64,000 nt of DNA from Accumulibacter appositus (GCF_035440685.1 NZ_DAORMW010000022.1); one strand, 5' to 3'. Positions 26,988-37,581 are shown, counted from the first letter of the stretch. Notes: generated by a model from the letters alone, not told the origin. Numbers and translations are program-made.

Positions 26988-29218
26988 CAGCTCTGAATCA
27001 GCCGCGCGCACGCCTTCTGCGCTTCGTCAGGTGCGTCAAACCAATACTCATCGAGCAGCGGCCCGATCTCGGTCTCGACCACCTGCTGGAACCACTTCTT
27101 CGTGTCCCCAACCTCCAGTCGGTGGGCGGGCGTCACGTAGCTGTGGCCGATCCGGAACTGCTTTCCCAGACGCGCGTCAGCCGCGATCTGGTCATTCAGT
27201 TCGCCGATCCGATGCTCGATGTCCGCCACCATTGCTGGATCGACAGCACTCTCTTTGACCACCCAATCCCGCCAAGCAGGGCCTAACCTTGGCTCCAGAC
27301 CAACGAATGCGAAACGGCGACGCAGCGCGAGATCGACAAGGGCCAGCGACCGGTCAGCGACGTTCATCGTGCCGACCACGTAGAGGTTCTCCGGAATGTG
27401 GACAGGGCGGCGCTTGCCATCAGCATCCGGGTAGCACAGCTCCAACGCCTCGTTGGGCGTGCGCTTTCCAGCCTCCAACAGTGTCAGAAGTTCGCCGAAG
27501 ATCTGCGCCGGGTTGCCACGGTTGATCTCCTCGATCACCACGACAAACTTCGACGATGGGTCCTTCGACGCGGCCTTGATCGCTTCCATGAAGACGCCAT
27601 CGGCCAGCGACAACTTGCCTTCGCCGGTTGGCCGCCATCCCCTGACGAAGTCCTCGTAGGACAGGTTGGGGTGAAACTGCACCGCGCGGACTTTGCTTTC
27701 GTCCTTTTGTCCCATCAGCGCAAACGCAAGGCGCTTCGCCAGCCATGTCTTGCCAGTGCCTGGCGGCCCCTGAAGTATCAGGTTCTTCTTGGTACGAAGG
27801 CGGTCGAGCAGCCGATCAATCTCGTCACGTTCGAGGAAGCATCCGTCCTTGAGAATGTCATCAACCGAGTACGGCACGATCGGCGCAGCAATATGAACGT
27901 CTTCCTGTGTCGCCGCATCGGCATCATCGTCCACATTGTCGGCGTCGCCTGCGTTCTTCTCGCCGCCCAATGTCTGCTCATCGGTGGGGTCCTTGTACAA
28001 CCATGCTTCCAGCGAAAGCTCGGGATATGAGTGGGCCGGGTACGAGGCTTCCTGAAAGCGCGGCTCCAGCACATCCATCACAGCAAGATAGTTTGCCGAG
28101 TTGCAGCGTCTCTTCGGGCCGTGAAGGCCAATCGGCACGCCGAGCTTCTTGCTGACGTAGACCTGAGAGTTGTGGTCAAGGCTCAGGAACGCCCATGGCC
28201 TGATCCAGTAAAGGCCGAACGTTAGATTCCATGCCACGCCTCGCCGCCCGTTGGCGCTATCGAACGCCTTGGCGAATTCCTCGCGGGCAAGGTCATCGTC
28301 CGTATCCGCATACGTGATGCCTGCAGCAAAGACGCCCCAAAGCGAATCGATGTGGTCGGTTGCACGATTGACCTCGAATGGGAAGTACCAGGACTTCAAG
28401 TTGTTCAACAGCGGGATGCCTTCGAACGTCTCCGGAACAGCCTCGCCAACGCCCAGGAACTTGGCCAACTCGGTTGCGATGATCTTTCGGTTGGAATCTT
28501 TGATGCCGCGGTTGAACAGACCCATCGTCGTGAATGGACAGATGTCCTTCACGAAGCCCGTGGTGCCGTCCGCATACTTGTCTTCTGCCAGGTGACCGAG
28601 TCCGTCGACCCGCACAGAAATCTCCCTGATACCTTCAACAAGGGCAGCCCTGTTGTTACGGTAAGTGAGCAACTTGTCAGCAATCGCTTCGTAGAATTTT
28701 GTCCAGCCGAAGCGATGCTTGTTGGGCGCCACTGTCCCAAATCGTTCCCGCCAGTAGGGTGCGTTTCGAAAACGCTCAACGTCCTGCGGCTTGCCATCGA
28801 AGGTGAAGGCAATCAAGCCATCGGTCATCCACTCGCCAGGCAGAACGCGCCAGACCGTCCCCCGGTGAGTGTAGAAGTACCACTCCCGAACCGGCTCGAC
28901 CTTTGTCCAGTCAACCTTTACCCGCTTGCCATCATTCAGGTTCTCGGTGATCGTGCCGATTGCCTTGATCGCCATCACTGACACCGCTTGCCCACGGCTT
29001 TCGAAGGGCAGTCCATGCTTGCGCGTGTACGACGACTTGATGGCAATCCGATCTCCCGGCCGCATCGATCGCACCACGTCGAGGTGCTTGTCCTCGTAAC
29101 CGTTCTCCCAAATCCCGTCGGCTAGAAAGCGTGGCATCTGATCGTCGGTGCCCCCGTAGCTTGCGCCAACAAACCAGCTCGCCGGTGCGCTGCCAGAGTT
29201 CTCTGTTTTTGTGTTCAT
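26984..29218 (-). CDS. mcrB: McrB-type GTPase with N-terminal EVE/PUA-like reader
   Basis: A 744-residue protein. The first 135 residues (SWFVGASYGGTDDQ, MRPGDRIAIKSSY, a V-DWTKVEPVREWYF strand) resemble EVE/PUA-like domains that read modified bases. A middle helical region resembles an uncharacterised endonuclease-associated domain (ITYADTDDD...RRGVAWNLTFGLYWIRPW). The AAA+ GTPase domain has GPPGTGKT, FVVVIEEINRGN and TMNVADRSLALVDLALRRRF, the McrB hallmarks. It should recognise modified DNA and translocate to trigger McrC. GAGGAG precedes the ATG; brxA ends eight bases upstream. Confidence 0.9.
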   Translation of the reverse strand: MNTKTENSGSAPASWFVGASYGGTDDQMPRFLADGIWENGYEDKHLDVVRSMRPGDRIAIKSSYTRKHGLPFESRGQAVSVMAIKAIGTITENLNDGKRVKVDWTKVEPVREWYFYTHRGTVWRVLPGEWMTDGLIAFTFDGKPQDVERFRNAPYWRERFGTVAPNKHRFGWTKFYEAIADKLLTYRNNRAALVEGIREISVRVDGLGHLAEDKYADGTTGFVKDICPFTTMGLFNRGIKDSNRKIIATELAKFLGVGEAVPETFEGIPLLNNLKSWYFPFEVNRATDHIDSLWGVFAAGITYADTDDDLAREEFAKAFDSANGRRGVAWNLTFGLYWIRPWAFLSLDHNSQVYVSKKLGVPIGLHGPKRRCNSANYLAVMDVLEPRFQEASYPAHSYPELSLEAWLYKDPTDEQTLGGEKNAGDADNVDDDADAATQEDVHIAAPIVPYSVDDILKDGCFLERDEIDRLLDRLRTKKNLILQGPPGTGKTWLAKRLAFALMGQKDESKVRAVQFHPNLSYEDFVRGWRPTGEGKLSLADGVFMEAIKAASKDPSSKFVVVIEEINRGNPAQIFGELLTLLEAGKRTPNEALELCYPDADGKRRPVHIPENLYVVGTMNVADRSLALVDLALRRRFAFVGLEPRLGPAWRDWVVKESAVDPAMVADIEHRIGELNDQIAADARLGKQFRIGHSYVTPAHRLEVGDTKKWFQQVVETEIGPLLDEYWFDAPDEAQKACARLIQSW

Positions 29219-29226
29219 GGATCTCC

Positions 29227-29949
29227 TCAGATGGAGGCGGGTAGGGCAACAAACTGACTGCTCGGTCCTTCCGAACGGAGGTTCAGGTTCGGGCTGTTCG
29301 AGATCACATAGGCCAAGGGCCGCGTCAGTGTGAACGGGAATAGCACCGGCAGCGATTGCAGCGTGGGCACCGACACGGGCTTGCCGGTGTAGCGCACGGC
29401 TGCCTCGATGAGCCACGCGGTGAGTTCGTCATTGTCGATGGTCGTGGGCGCCAGGCGGATCACGCGCTTTCCCTTTTCCACCCGCTCCACGGCACCCCAG
29501 CTCGCTTGGCTTTGGATGACCATGTTGGTCATGCGCCGGGTGCCTTCACGCTCGCCGTAGATTTCGCTCATTCGGCGATGCACTTCCGCTGACGCGCAGT
29601 CACCTTGGAGGGCGGACAAGCGGCCGACCAGTTCAGCGACCTTCCCGAAAAAGGGATAGGTCGCAATGGCTACACCCCAGCACAGCGCTGCAATCGGAAC
29701 ATCCGTTTGCGACTTGTAGAGGGATACGCCGCGATCGGCGAATCCGACCAGGCTGGCACGCGGCTCAAGCCACAGTCGGTTCAGTACGGTGCGTGTTTTC
29801 TTCTTGGCTTCTAAGCTAAGGCCGGCTGCGGCGAGCAGTGCATTCAGATCATCCAATCCGGCTGTGCCTGCACGAATGTTTAGTGCCGCAGCCGCCCAAT
29901 CAAGCTGAATGAACCGATCAAAGCCGATTTGAGGGGCTGATGAATTCAT
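29227..29949 (-). CDS. brxA: BREX protein BrxA
   Basis: A 240-residue helical protein at the end of the BREX-3 set, where brxA is expected. It has small helical repeats (AGLDDLNALLAAAGLSLEAKKKTRTVLNRLWLEP) and winged-helix-like segments later, matching the DUF1819/BrxA type in size and layout. BrxA binds DNA in characterised BREX systems. The ATG overlaps the pglZ stop (ATGA). Identification relies partly on synteny. Confidence 0.75.
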   Translation of the reverse strand: MNSSAPQIGFDRFIQLDWAAAALNIRAGTAGLDDLNALLAAAGLSLEAKKKTRTVLNRLWLEPRASLVGFADRGVSLYKSQTDVPIAALCWGVAIATYPFFGKVAELVGRLSALQGDCASAEVHRRMSEIYGEREGTRRMTNMVIQSQASWGAVERVEKGKRVIRLAPTTIDNDELTAWLIEAAVRYTGKPVSVPTLQSLPVLFPFTLTRPLAYVISNSPNLNLRSEGPSSQFVALPASI

Positions 29950-31961
29950 TCGGTACCAATCACATAACTGACTTTCACAAAGGGGACGATCAGCTCCTCT
30001 ACGGAGACACCTCCGTGGACCACCACCTGGTCACCCTCGGGAACAAAGGCTGTTCGACCACCTGCGAATAAGGGCATGAAGTTCGCCGGTAGTCCAGCGA
30101 GATCCAATCGTACTGTGCTGGGGTACGCGGCGGCAGAGTCCGCCAGCAGCGTCTCACTTCGATAGACCCTGACGCGTTCCCCTCGCGTCTCCGCAATGAC
30201 GCCTTGGTTGGGTCTGCCAACTCCGGTTGATTCGACGTTGCCGTGATCGGCCGTCAGGTAGATGTGATAGCCCTTGTCCAGCAGCATCGAGAACAATCGA
30301 TCGACGAAGCCGGTCACCAGCCAGTTCCCAATCCACATGGCCACGTCCTTCTTTGAACGTTCCTTGTGAAGCCGGTCGTCCACCTCGTCAATCACCAAGC
30401 CCAAGATCTTCGGTCGACGATCCGCCAAGTCTGATTCAAGCATGTCGAGCTGATCCACCTGTCGTAGAGCTCGGCGATACATGACGTCATTCGGGTTCAC
30501 GCCTTCGTTCTGCCAGAACGTCTTCCACAGGGCTTCTTCCTTGTCGGTCCGGTCGATGGAGTCGTCGAACTCGCGAGGCTTGAGACCCGAGAACAGCGCC
30601 TGGCGCGAAACCGATGTGACCGTGGGAAGCCACGCGAATGACGTGCCTTCGTCGAAGGCAAATCGCTTCGTGCTGGCTATCAGGCGTTCTCTGATCTGCA
30701 CCCATTGATCGAACGCCAGGCCATCGAAAACCAGCAGGGCGACCTTCGCCTCGCCCGCTGCACGCCTATGCCGCAAAAAGCGCGGAATGTGGTGCACCAT
30801 GACCGGACCCTTGGTGACAGGCTGAAGCATCAAGTCGGCGTAGTGCTTGGCCGCAACCCATGCCTGCAATCGTCCGTCAGACTGCGCATGCAGCGCATTG
30901 ATCGACGATCGCACCTTCAAGAATTGCTCGCTACCCTCAGCGCCCGGCAGTCCATGAGCGCGGGCCAGGATCTCACCGTAGCGCTTGGCAAACTCGCTCC
31001 AGTCCTTGTGCGACGACCCGTCCGAGGGGATCGATGCGATCAGACCATCGACGCCCTTGAGTACCAGGGCCTGCAATGCAGCCGGGTCTTGAACGATCCC
31101 GGCCTTGATCCAGCTCGGCATTGATGCCGGGACGCTATGCACGGCCAGCGGGTGCAGCATGCCGTCGAGGAACATGGAATCGACCAGCACCTGCACGTCA
31201 GAGTGATCAAACGGAATGTCGACCCTAGCGACATAGTCCGGAGGTGGCGGCTCACCCGTGCGGGAGCCATCGAGCCCCAAACCTGACAGGTAGCGATACC
31301 ACGCGTCCTGGACGACACGCAGCAGCACACTTTTCGAGGAGAACCACGCCGCGACCGGCTGATCCGCGAACAAACCCTTACCTTGCAGGATGCTGGCGGC
31401 ATGCTTGGCGAACAGTGGCGGCAACGAGCGGTTTGCAAAGTGCATCCGCAACAGCTCGCGCCAGAAGTCGACGGGCGTGCGGATAGACCGAGGCGCGAGT
31501 TGGTAGACATGTTCGAGGATGAAATCTTTGGACTCGTTCTCGCCGCGAGCCGACTGCAACTCCGCTTCATGGGCATCGAACAGTGCCGCAAGATGCTCCG
31601 GTTCTACCTGCTTGACCGTGCTGTAGGCCAACCGGGGGAACAGCTCGGCGAGGCTGAGTCGCACCACACGGCCGTGATGCACGATGTCCCAGGGCAATGC
31701 GTTCTGGTCCGCACCACGCAGGTGCAGCACCAGCGATGGTGCCGGACCAGCTTCGCCGCGGTCCCAGGCGCCTCGATACCGCTCTTCAAACTCGGCGCGG
31801 AAGGCGAACGGGTCCTCGTACAACATCACCTCGAAGCCACGGCTGCGCAGCTCGGCAAGCAGCTTCTCGTCGAGCAGCACATTGTCCGGGTCGCAGGCCA
31901 CCCAGAGCCGGGTCAGGTCTGCAGTGAAGTGGCTGAGGATTCGATCCGTCCACTGGTTCAT
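29946..31961 (-). CDS. pglZ: BREX phosphatase-like protein PglZ
   Basis: A 671-residue PglZ. The C-terminal alkaline-phosphatase-superfamily domain shows metal-binding motifs VALLVFDGLAFDQW near residue 410, LPTVTSVSRQALFSG with the nucleophile serine/threonine region, and YLTADHGNVES near 600. The N-terminal half binds partners in other BREX systems. PglZ is the defining component of BREX; its enzymatic activity is still debated. The ATG overlaps the stop of brxHII. Confidence 0.93.
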   Translation of the reverse strand: MNQWTDRILSHFTADLTRLWVACDPDNVLLDEKLLAELRSRGFEVMLYEDPFAFRAEFEERYRGAWDRGEAGPAPSLVLHLRGADQNALPWDIVHHGRVVRLSLAELFPRLAYSTVKQVEPEHLAALFDAHEAELQSARGENESKDFILEHVYQLAPRSIRTPVDFWRELLRMHFANRSLPPLFAKHAASILQGKGLFADQPVAAWFSSKSVLLRVVQDAWYRYLSGLGLDGSRTGEPPPPDYVARVDIPFDHSDVQVLVDSMFLDGMLHPLAVHSVPASMPSWIKAGIVQDPAALQALVLKGVDGLIASIPSDGSSHKDWSEFAKRYGEILARAHGLPGAEGSEQFLKVRSSINALHAQSDGRLQAWVAAKHYADLMLQPVTKGPVMVHHIPRFLRHRRAAGEAKVALLVFDGLAFDQWVQIRERLIASTKRFAFDEGTSFAWLPTVTSVSRQALFSGLKPREFDDSIDRTDKEEALWKTFWQNEGVNPNDVMYRRALRQVDQLDMLESDLADRRPKILGLVIDEVDDRLHKERSKKDVAMWIGNWLVTGFVDRLFSMLLDKGYHIYLTADHGNVESTGVGRPNQGVIAETRGERVRVYRSETLLADSAAAYPSTVRLDLAGLPANFMPLFAGGRTAFVPEGDQVVVHGGVSVEELIVPFVKVSYVIGTE

Positions 31962-34798
31962 CACGGCTGTCCTCCAGGCAACACATCTCCGGAGACGCGC
32001 ACCAACATCACTGCGTTCAAGTCCGGCACGCTGGCCTCGGCGTCGCCAAGGGATGCCATGCGTGCATCGTGTTCCTGTTTCAGACGCTTGCGTCGGTGCT
32101 CCCGCACAGCAGGCAACCCGATGCGGCCAATCGCCTGGCTCCGGGCTTCGAAGGCGTAGCTCGCGCGCTCGCGTTCTTCTTTGAGCCGGGTGCGGTGTTC
32201 GTCCAGCAGCTCTTTGAAGATCCGTTCGCCTTGCGTCCGCGCAGCGGCTTGCGAAGCATCGAACCATCTCACCGCATCTTCAGCGCCGCTCACCGCACGC
32301 ACATCGACGGTTTCGGTCAGCAGCAGATCCCAGACCCGCTTGGCCGTGGGAACAAAGGTCCGCCCGTCTTCAGTCACGAACACCGGAAGGAAACGCTTGC
32401 GGCTGAGCCCCTCGGCGAGGAGGCTGATCTCCCACAGCGACCAGATGCCACGCACGGAGTCGGGCAAACCCGTCACGCGAATCACCGGCAGCGGCTGGCC
32501 AGCGACAAAGCGCGGCAGTTCGCTAATGACGGCCCGTGCCCGGGGGTCTTCCAGCGTCACCCAATCCAGTTCGGGGTTTTCGTCAGCAGTCCGGGCGTCG
32601 AAGCACGCCTGCGCCGATTCGCTGCCGTCCGCCCACTTCACCCGCCACGCCTTGCCAACCTTGGTCGCGCTTGTACCCAACTGAGCCCCGCGCGCCGCCA
32701 AGCCGCTGGTGATGGCCCGTTCCAACCAGAACTGCGCTGGGTGGTCACGCCATTTCCGGGCATCGTCAGCATCCAGGTCGTGCTCTTCCGACAGCAGATC
32801 GCTGCTCTTCTTTGACTCGGCGAGGGTCGTCCGGAGCTGCGACACCACCGCATCGCACTCCTGCTCGATCGCGTCCGGATTCTGCAGCCCGTGCACAAAC
32901 AGTTCGTCGAACATCGGGTCGGCTTCCACCGAGTCCATGACGTCAGACGCCTTGTCCACGCCGAACTCCTGGGCGATCACTTCGAGCTTTTCCTCCAGCA
33001 CCTGGCGCACGCGGTGTTCCACCGTGTCTTCCAGGACGAAGTTGATCGCGCGCACCACATGGTGCTGGCCGATACGGTCCACACGGCCGATGCGCTGCTC
33101 GATGCGCATCGGGTTCCATGGCATGTCGAAGTTGACGATAACGTGGCAGAACTGCAGGTTCAGGCCTTCGCCGCCGGCATCCGTCGAAATCAGGACACGC
33201 ACGTCTTTGGAAAAAACCTGCTGCGCCCTGGAGCGCGCATCCAGATCCATGCCACCGTTGAGCGTGACCACCGAGAATCCCCGGCTCTCCAGGTAGTGCG
33301 CCAGCATCGCTTGCGTAGGCACGAACTCGGTGAAGATCAGCACCTTCAGCGCCGGGTCGTTTTCTTCTTGCTGCAGCTTGTAGATCAGCTCCAGCAGTGC
33401 CTCGGCCTTGGCATCCGTGCCCGAGCCTTCCGTCTCGCGCGCCAGCTCCAGCAAAGTCTCAACCTCGGACTTCTCTAGCTCCCAGCCGCTGGCTTGGACT
33501 GCCAGGTCGACTTGGGATTGTCCATCCAGATCGGCCCACTCGTCGGGGCTGGTGTTCTCGAACAGGTTGCCTTGGGGCTGCGGCGCCTCCAGGAGGGCCT
33601 GACGCTTTTCCAGAGTGGTTCGGATGGCTGCTGTGCTGGACGTCACCAGCCGCTGCATCAGAATCATCAAGAAGCCGATGTGGCGCTGCTTGGCAGCCAT
33701 CGCCTGGTTGTAGCCGTGACGCACGTAGTCGGTCACCGCTTCGTACAAGCGCTGCTGCGCGTTGTGGCGCGCCTGCCAGGCCACCGCCTGCAGCCGAGTA
33801 ACCCGGGGCTTGAACAGCGGCTGTCCTTCGGCGTTGATCGACGCACGCTTCTCGGTGCGGATCACGAAGGGGCGTACCCTGTCCCGACTGACGCTGCTTT
33901 CGTCCGGAAACGCTTCCCTGTCCAGCAACTGCATCAAGCGCATGAACTGGTCGGTCTTGCCTTGGTGTGGCGTGGCCGACAGCAGCAGCAAGTAGGGCGA
34001 TGCCTCGGCCAGGGCGGCGCCGAGCTTATAGCGGGCCACGTGCTCGGTGCTGCCGCCCATGCGGTGGGCTTCGTCGATGATGACCAGATCCCACGATGCC
34101 GAGATCAGGTCTTCGAACCTCTCGCGGTTGTAGGTGTTCAGTTGTTCCAGGCTCCAGCCGCGCCGAGCCTCCAGAGGCTTGACCGAGTCCAGAGAGCAGA
34201 TCACCTGGTCGTGCATGCGCCACAGGTTGTCTTCGTCGCCCACTGCGCCGCTCCGCCACTGGCGGAAGGCCGCCAACTCCGAAGGCTCGATGAACTGGAA
34301 TTTCTCGCCGAAGTGCAGCCGCATCTCCGCCTGCCATTGGCGCACTAGCCCTTTGGGCGCGACGACGAGAATTCGCTTCACGCGGCCACGCAACTTCAGT
34401 TCGCGCAGCACCAGGCCTGCCTCAATCGTCTTACCCAGGCCCACCTCATCGGCGAGCAGGTAGCGAATGCGGTTACGGCTGATGGCGCGGTTCAGCGCAT
34501 AGAGCTGGTGTGGCAGCGGCACCACGCTGGACTGAATCGGCGCCAGCAGCAGGTTGTCTTCCAGCGCGTCCAGCAGCTTGGCCGCCGCCGAAGTATGCAG
34601 AATCTGCTCCACGGTCGGCCGGATGCTTGCCAGCGGCGCCAGATCGAGCGTCCGGGCGCGCACCACGGCATCCTTGGCCGGCAGCCAGACACGGTAGGCG
34701 CATTCGCCCCACACGTCCTGACGCTCGATCACCCGGCACGGCGATGCCTGCCGGGTCAACCAGCACCAATCGCCAACGCTGAAGCCGCTTTCTCCCAC
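31961..34798 (-). CDS. brxHII: SNF2-family helicase BrxHII
   Basis: A 945-residue SNF2/HepA-type ATPase. Helicase motifs in order: LADEVGLGKTIEAG (I), VIIDEAHRM (II), LLLSATPHQGK (III), then in the second lobe KVLIFTEFVPT (IV), STDAGGEGLNLQ (V) and EQRIGRVDRIGQ (VI). A long C-terminal region is unique to this group. BREX type 3 uses this helicase class instead of BrxL. Its start is two bases after the pglX stop. The DISARM helicase DrmD is similar in class, but the neighbours decide for BREX. Confidence 0.92.
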   Translation of the reverse strand: MGESGFSVGDWCWLTRQASPCRVIERQDVWGECAYRVWLPAKDAVVRARTLDLAPLASIRPTVEQILHTSAAAKLLDALEDNLLLAPIQSSVVPLPHQLYALNRAISRNRIRYLLADEVGLGKTIEAGLVLRELKLRGRVKRILVVAPKGLVRQWQAEMRLHFGEKFQFIEPSELAAFRQWRSGAVGDEDNLWRMHDQVICSLDSVKPLEARRGWSLEQLNTYNRERFEDLISASWDLVIIDEAHRMGGSTEHVARYKLGAALAEASPYLLLLSATPHQGKTDQFMRLMQLLDREAFPDESSVSRDRVRPFVIRTEKRASINAEGQPLFKPRVTRLQAVAWQARHNAQQRLYEAVTDYVRHGYNQAMAAKQRHIGFLMILMQRLVTSSTAAIRTTLEKRQALLEAPQPQGNLFENTSPDEWADLDGQSQVDLAVQASGWELEKSEVETLLELARETEGSGTDAKAEALLELIYKLQQEENDPALKVLIFTEFVPTQAMLAHYLESRGFSVVTLNGGMDLDARSRAQQVFSKDVRVLISTDAGGEGLNLQFCHVIVNFDMPWNPMRIEQRIGRVDRIGQHHVVRAINFVLEDTVEHRVRQVLEEKLEVIAQEFGVDKASDVMDSVEADPMFDELFVHGLQNPDAIEQECDAVVSQLRTTLAESKKSSDLLSEEHDLDADDARKWRDHPAQFWLERAITSGLAARGAQLGTSATKVGKAWRVKWADGSESAQACFDARTADENPELDWVTLEDPRARAVISELPRFVAGQPLPVIRVTGLPDSVRGIWSLWEISLLAEGLSRKRFLPVFVTEDGRTFVPTAKRVWDLLLTETVDVRAVSGAEDAVRWFDASQAAARTQGERIFKELLDEHRTRLKEERERASYAFEARSQAIGRIGLPAVREHRRKRLKQEHDARMASLGDAEASVPDLNAVMLVRVSGDVLPGGQP

Positions 34799-34800
34799 GC

Positions 34801-37581
34801 TCAGGCACCTGCCTCGGTGCGGGTCAGCGCCAGGTCATACAAGGTGAGCAGCTTCTCGTCCTCTTGCAGCGTTTCCTCGGGTAGCTTGTTGGCGACGCTG
34901 ATGATCGTCGTGTAGTCCTTGTTGGCCCATGCCGAACGGAAGCCGGTGCGCAGCACCTCAAGCCGAGACTCCTTGATCTTGCGGCCCGTGAATGCCTTGT
35001 AGATCTCGAACTCCTTGAGCAGCGCCTTCTCGCGCTTCTTCTCCAAGTCCTGGGCCTTGTTCGGGTCGGGCACGTACCAGCGGTCCTTGGCCTTGGCCAC
35101 CAGCGCAGGGTTGCTCTTGTCTAGGCTGCGAAGATCCTTGTGGTTGGTAGAGAGGTAGCTGTGGATCTGGCTCGGCACATCCCCGTTTCCGTCGTACCGC
35201 AGGAAGTTGTCGTCCAGCAATTCATCCAACTCCGGGATGAGTTCCCCCTTCTTCCTGGCGGACCCAATTTGCGGAATGTATTCGTGAGCGACCTCAGCCC
35301 TTGTGGATGGTCGCCTGAGGAGGAAGCTGGTCAACCAATCAATAGCACTTCTCTCATCAGAAACAAACAAATCCGCTTGCTTAACTTGCGGAATTCGGGA
35401 TCGCGCCTTCTCGTACTCGACCGCTTGGTCTGGCAGAAAGGTCATTCCATCAATCATCTTGAAGCGTATGGCCAGTTCGGCGATGAAATCAGGGCTGGAG
35501 AATGGAACCATTGCGCCATGACGGATGAACCACGCATCGAGGCGATCCTTGATTCGGCGTGCGTCGCGCTCGATATTGAAGACCAACTCGGGAAAATCGC
35601 CGCCTGTCACCTTCACCACAGGCAATTGCTTGAGATGTGTCTGAACAAAATCCCAAGCAGAGTCAGCAGTCGCACCATTTGCCGTAAAGCGACCTTCCAG
35701 CCCACCGTTCGGTTTGTACGCTGAGATGACAAGGTCTTGCTTCATGGCGGTGGCCGAGGTGACTTGGCGGTAGCTGCCTTGCACCTTGTCCAGTGCTGTG
35801 ACTTCGGCCACCACGAAGCCAGCTTGCTGCAAGGCCACCTGGATCGCATTCCACACGGCTGCCTTGCTATTGGAGAACACCACTGTCATCCAGCGACCAG
35901 GCTTGAGCACTCGGAAATACTCACTGAAGCACCGACGCATCAAGTGCTGATACTCGGGCAAAGCTTTCTTCTTGAATCTGTCGACAATCGCTTCGGGTCC
36001 TGCGTCAGTGGTCACACGGTGCCAAGACTCCACAAGAAAGTTCAGATCCGCGTAATAGATGTTCTCCCCGAACGGTGGATCAGTGAAGATGTAGTCGATC
36101 GACCCATCTGCCAAAGGCAGCGAAGCGACGGAACCGGTAGTAGTAATACCTGCGCCCGCCGTGCGTGTACCGAAGGCCTGGAATGTTTTCGCGAGTCGCC
36201 CAAGCTTCCCGTCAAGGATGTACCACGGGCTACACTCGGCGTGCTGCGAGGCAACGTAGTAAACGCCAGTCATGTATTGATTAACTTGAGAAAACCCGGT
36301 GGGCCGGTACCTATTTAGCAGAGAGGCTGTCCAAAGTGCCTGCTCAACAAAAAACAGCAACATCTCCCGAACACGCGCATCGGTTTGAGTGGACGCCTTC
36401 CGCCAAAGCGCCGCCATTGAATGGAGAGCGCGTGGCAGGAAGAAATGGTGAATGTTCGTAATACCGGAATAGTCCATCCGTGCACGCTCATGGGTCATAT
36501 GCATCGGTGGAATTTCCATCGTTGGTACATCGATCGGCAGCGCCATCGAATCGATGCGATTGAGCACCTCAAGATCGTGCTTGTCAGGCGACTTTTGGTG
36601 TCGGCTCCCTGCGACCGAATAGATGATCAGCGAAGGTTGACGCTTGGGTGTTTGAAGGGTTTTTCCGGTCGCAGAGTCGACCGTTGCCGCGAACAGCCTC
36701 TCCATTTTTTTCTTCGTGAGTTCGGCCCCACAGTGGGGACACGGGAAGGAGTCCTTGACGCGCTTGCTTTCGTCGTCAAGTGCTTCATCGATGAAGTTGA
36801 CTTCGCCGGCGCATTCTGGGCAGCTATATATCTGGCTCCAAACCGTGTATTCGATGCGTCCCTTTGTCTTGCCATCCTTGTGAAGCGTCTCATACATCCA
36901 ACCAAGTTCCTGCTCGACTTCCTTGAGCAGTTGCTTTCCCGCATTTGCAAAGGCCTCCACGTCGAACGGCAGATTGTAGTTTGCTGCGATGAACGTCGCG
37001 GCAGGCGACAAGTCGTTGAGGATGACTCGACGTGAGCCCCACTTGGGCGCGGCCTTACCTTGCTTCTTCCACTCCATTTCCAGCTCGTGCCGGTAAGCGG
37101 TTGGCGCTGATCCGCACCACTGCGTCGCAACGCCTGTCATCCCAGAGCCGCTAAAGCCGTCGAGCACGATGTCGCCAGGCTCGGTATAGTGCAGGATGGA
37201 CGGCACGATGGCCAGATGCGGCACCTTGGTGTGGTACGAGTGCGCCTTGTAGAGCGGGTCCGTTTTGCCAACAGACACGTCGATCGTCTGCGGTTCGCGG
37301 TTGTACTTCACGCTGGGGTCATAGGGCTTGCCGTAGTGGCGCACGAACTCTTCGAGGAAGGGATTCGGACAGGCTGTGTAGTAAGGTGGATCAGACATTG
37401 CCAGGATGGCTTCGTCGGTACCTTGCGGGAACCCTTCTGTCTTGCGAAATGCGGGCTCTTTCAGCCTCTCAGCCAGCAGTTTGAGGAAGTGCTCACGCCG
37501 AGCTTGCTCGCTTGGGAATGTCTGACCAAGGCATTCGACAGGACTTGTTGAAGCCCCATGGTTCTGGAAAAAATCATTCAT
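34801..37581 (-). CDS. pglX: BREX type 3 DNA methyltransferase PglX
   Basis: A 926-residue adenine-type DNA methyltransferase. Residues about 60-75 hold a DPPY motif (MSDPPYYTACPNPF), followed near 140 by the SAM-binding LDGFSGSGMTG, then two zinc-ribbon pairs (SCPECAGE and PCPHCGAE) near 255-300, and a second catalytic-like motif TDPPFGENIYYADLNFL near 500. The host genome is expected to be methylated by PglX so that BREX spares it. The ATG at 37581 overlaps the end of the preceding gene by eight bases. Which of the two DPP(Y/F) motifs is catalytic cannot be told by eye. Confidence 0.9.
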   Translation of the reverse strand: MNDFFQNHGASTSPVECLGQTFPSEQARREHFLKLLAERLKEPAFRKTEGFPQGTDEAILAMSDPPYYTACPNPFLEEFVRHYGKPYDPSVKYNREPQTIDVSVGKTDPLYKAHSYHTKVPHLAIVPSILHYTEPGDIVLDGFSGSGMTGVATQWCGSAPTAYRHELEMEWKKQGKAAPKWGSRRVILNDLSPAATFIAANYNLPFDVEAFANAGKQLLKEVEQELGWMYETLHKDGKTKGRIEYTVWSQIYSCPECAGEVNFIDEALDDESKRVKDSFPCPHCGAELTKKKMERLFAATVDSATGKTLQTPKRQPSLIIYSVAGSRHQKSPDKHDLEVLNRIDSMALPIDVPTMEIPPMHMTHERARMDYSGITNIHHFFLPRALHSMAALWRKASTQTDARVREMLLFFVEQALWTASLLNRYRPTGFSQVNQYMTGVYYVASQHAECSPWYILDGKLGRLAKTFQAFGTRTAGAGITTTGSVASLPLADGSIDYIFTDPPFGENIYYADLNFLVESWHRVTTDAGPEAIVDRFKKKALPEYQHLMRRCFSEYFRVLKPGRWMTVVFSNSKAAVWNAIQVALQQAGFVVAEVTALDKVQGSYRQVTSATAMKQDLVISAYKPNGGLEGRFTANGATADSAWDFVQTHLKQLPVVKVTGGDFPELVFNIERDARRIKDRLDAWFIRHGAMVPFSSPDFIAELAIRFKMIDGMTFLPDQAVEYEKARSRIPQVKQADLFVSDERSAIDWLTSFLLRRPSTRAEVAHEYIPQIGSARKKGELIPELDELLDDNFLRYDGNGDVPSQIHSYLSTNHKDLRSLDKSNPALVAKAKDRWYVPDPNKAQDLEKKREKALLKEFEIYKAFTGRKIKESRLEVLRTGFRSAWANKDYTTIISVANKLPEETLQEDEKLLTLYDLALTRTEAGA

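Noticed and set aside
31961..37581. SNF2 helicase plus methyltransferase considered as DISARM
   Set aside because: DrmA and DrmB are absent, while PglZ, BrxC, BrxF and BrxA are present in the BREX-3 order.
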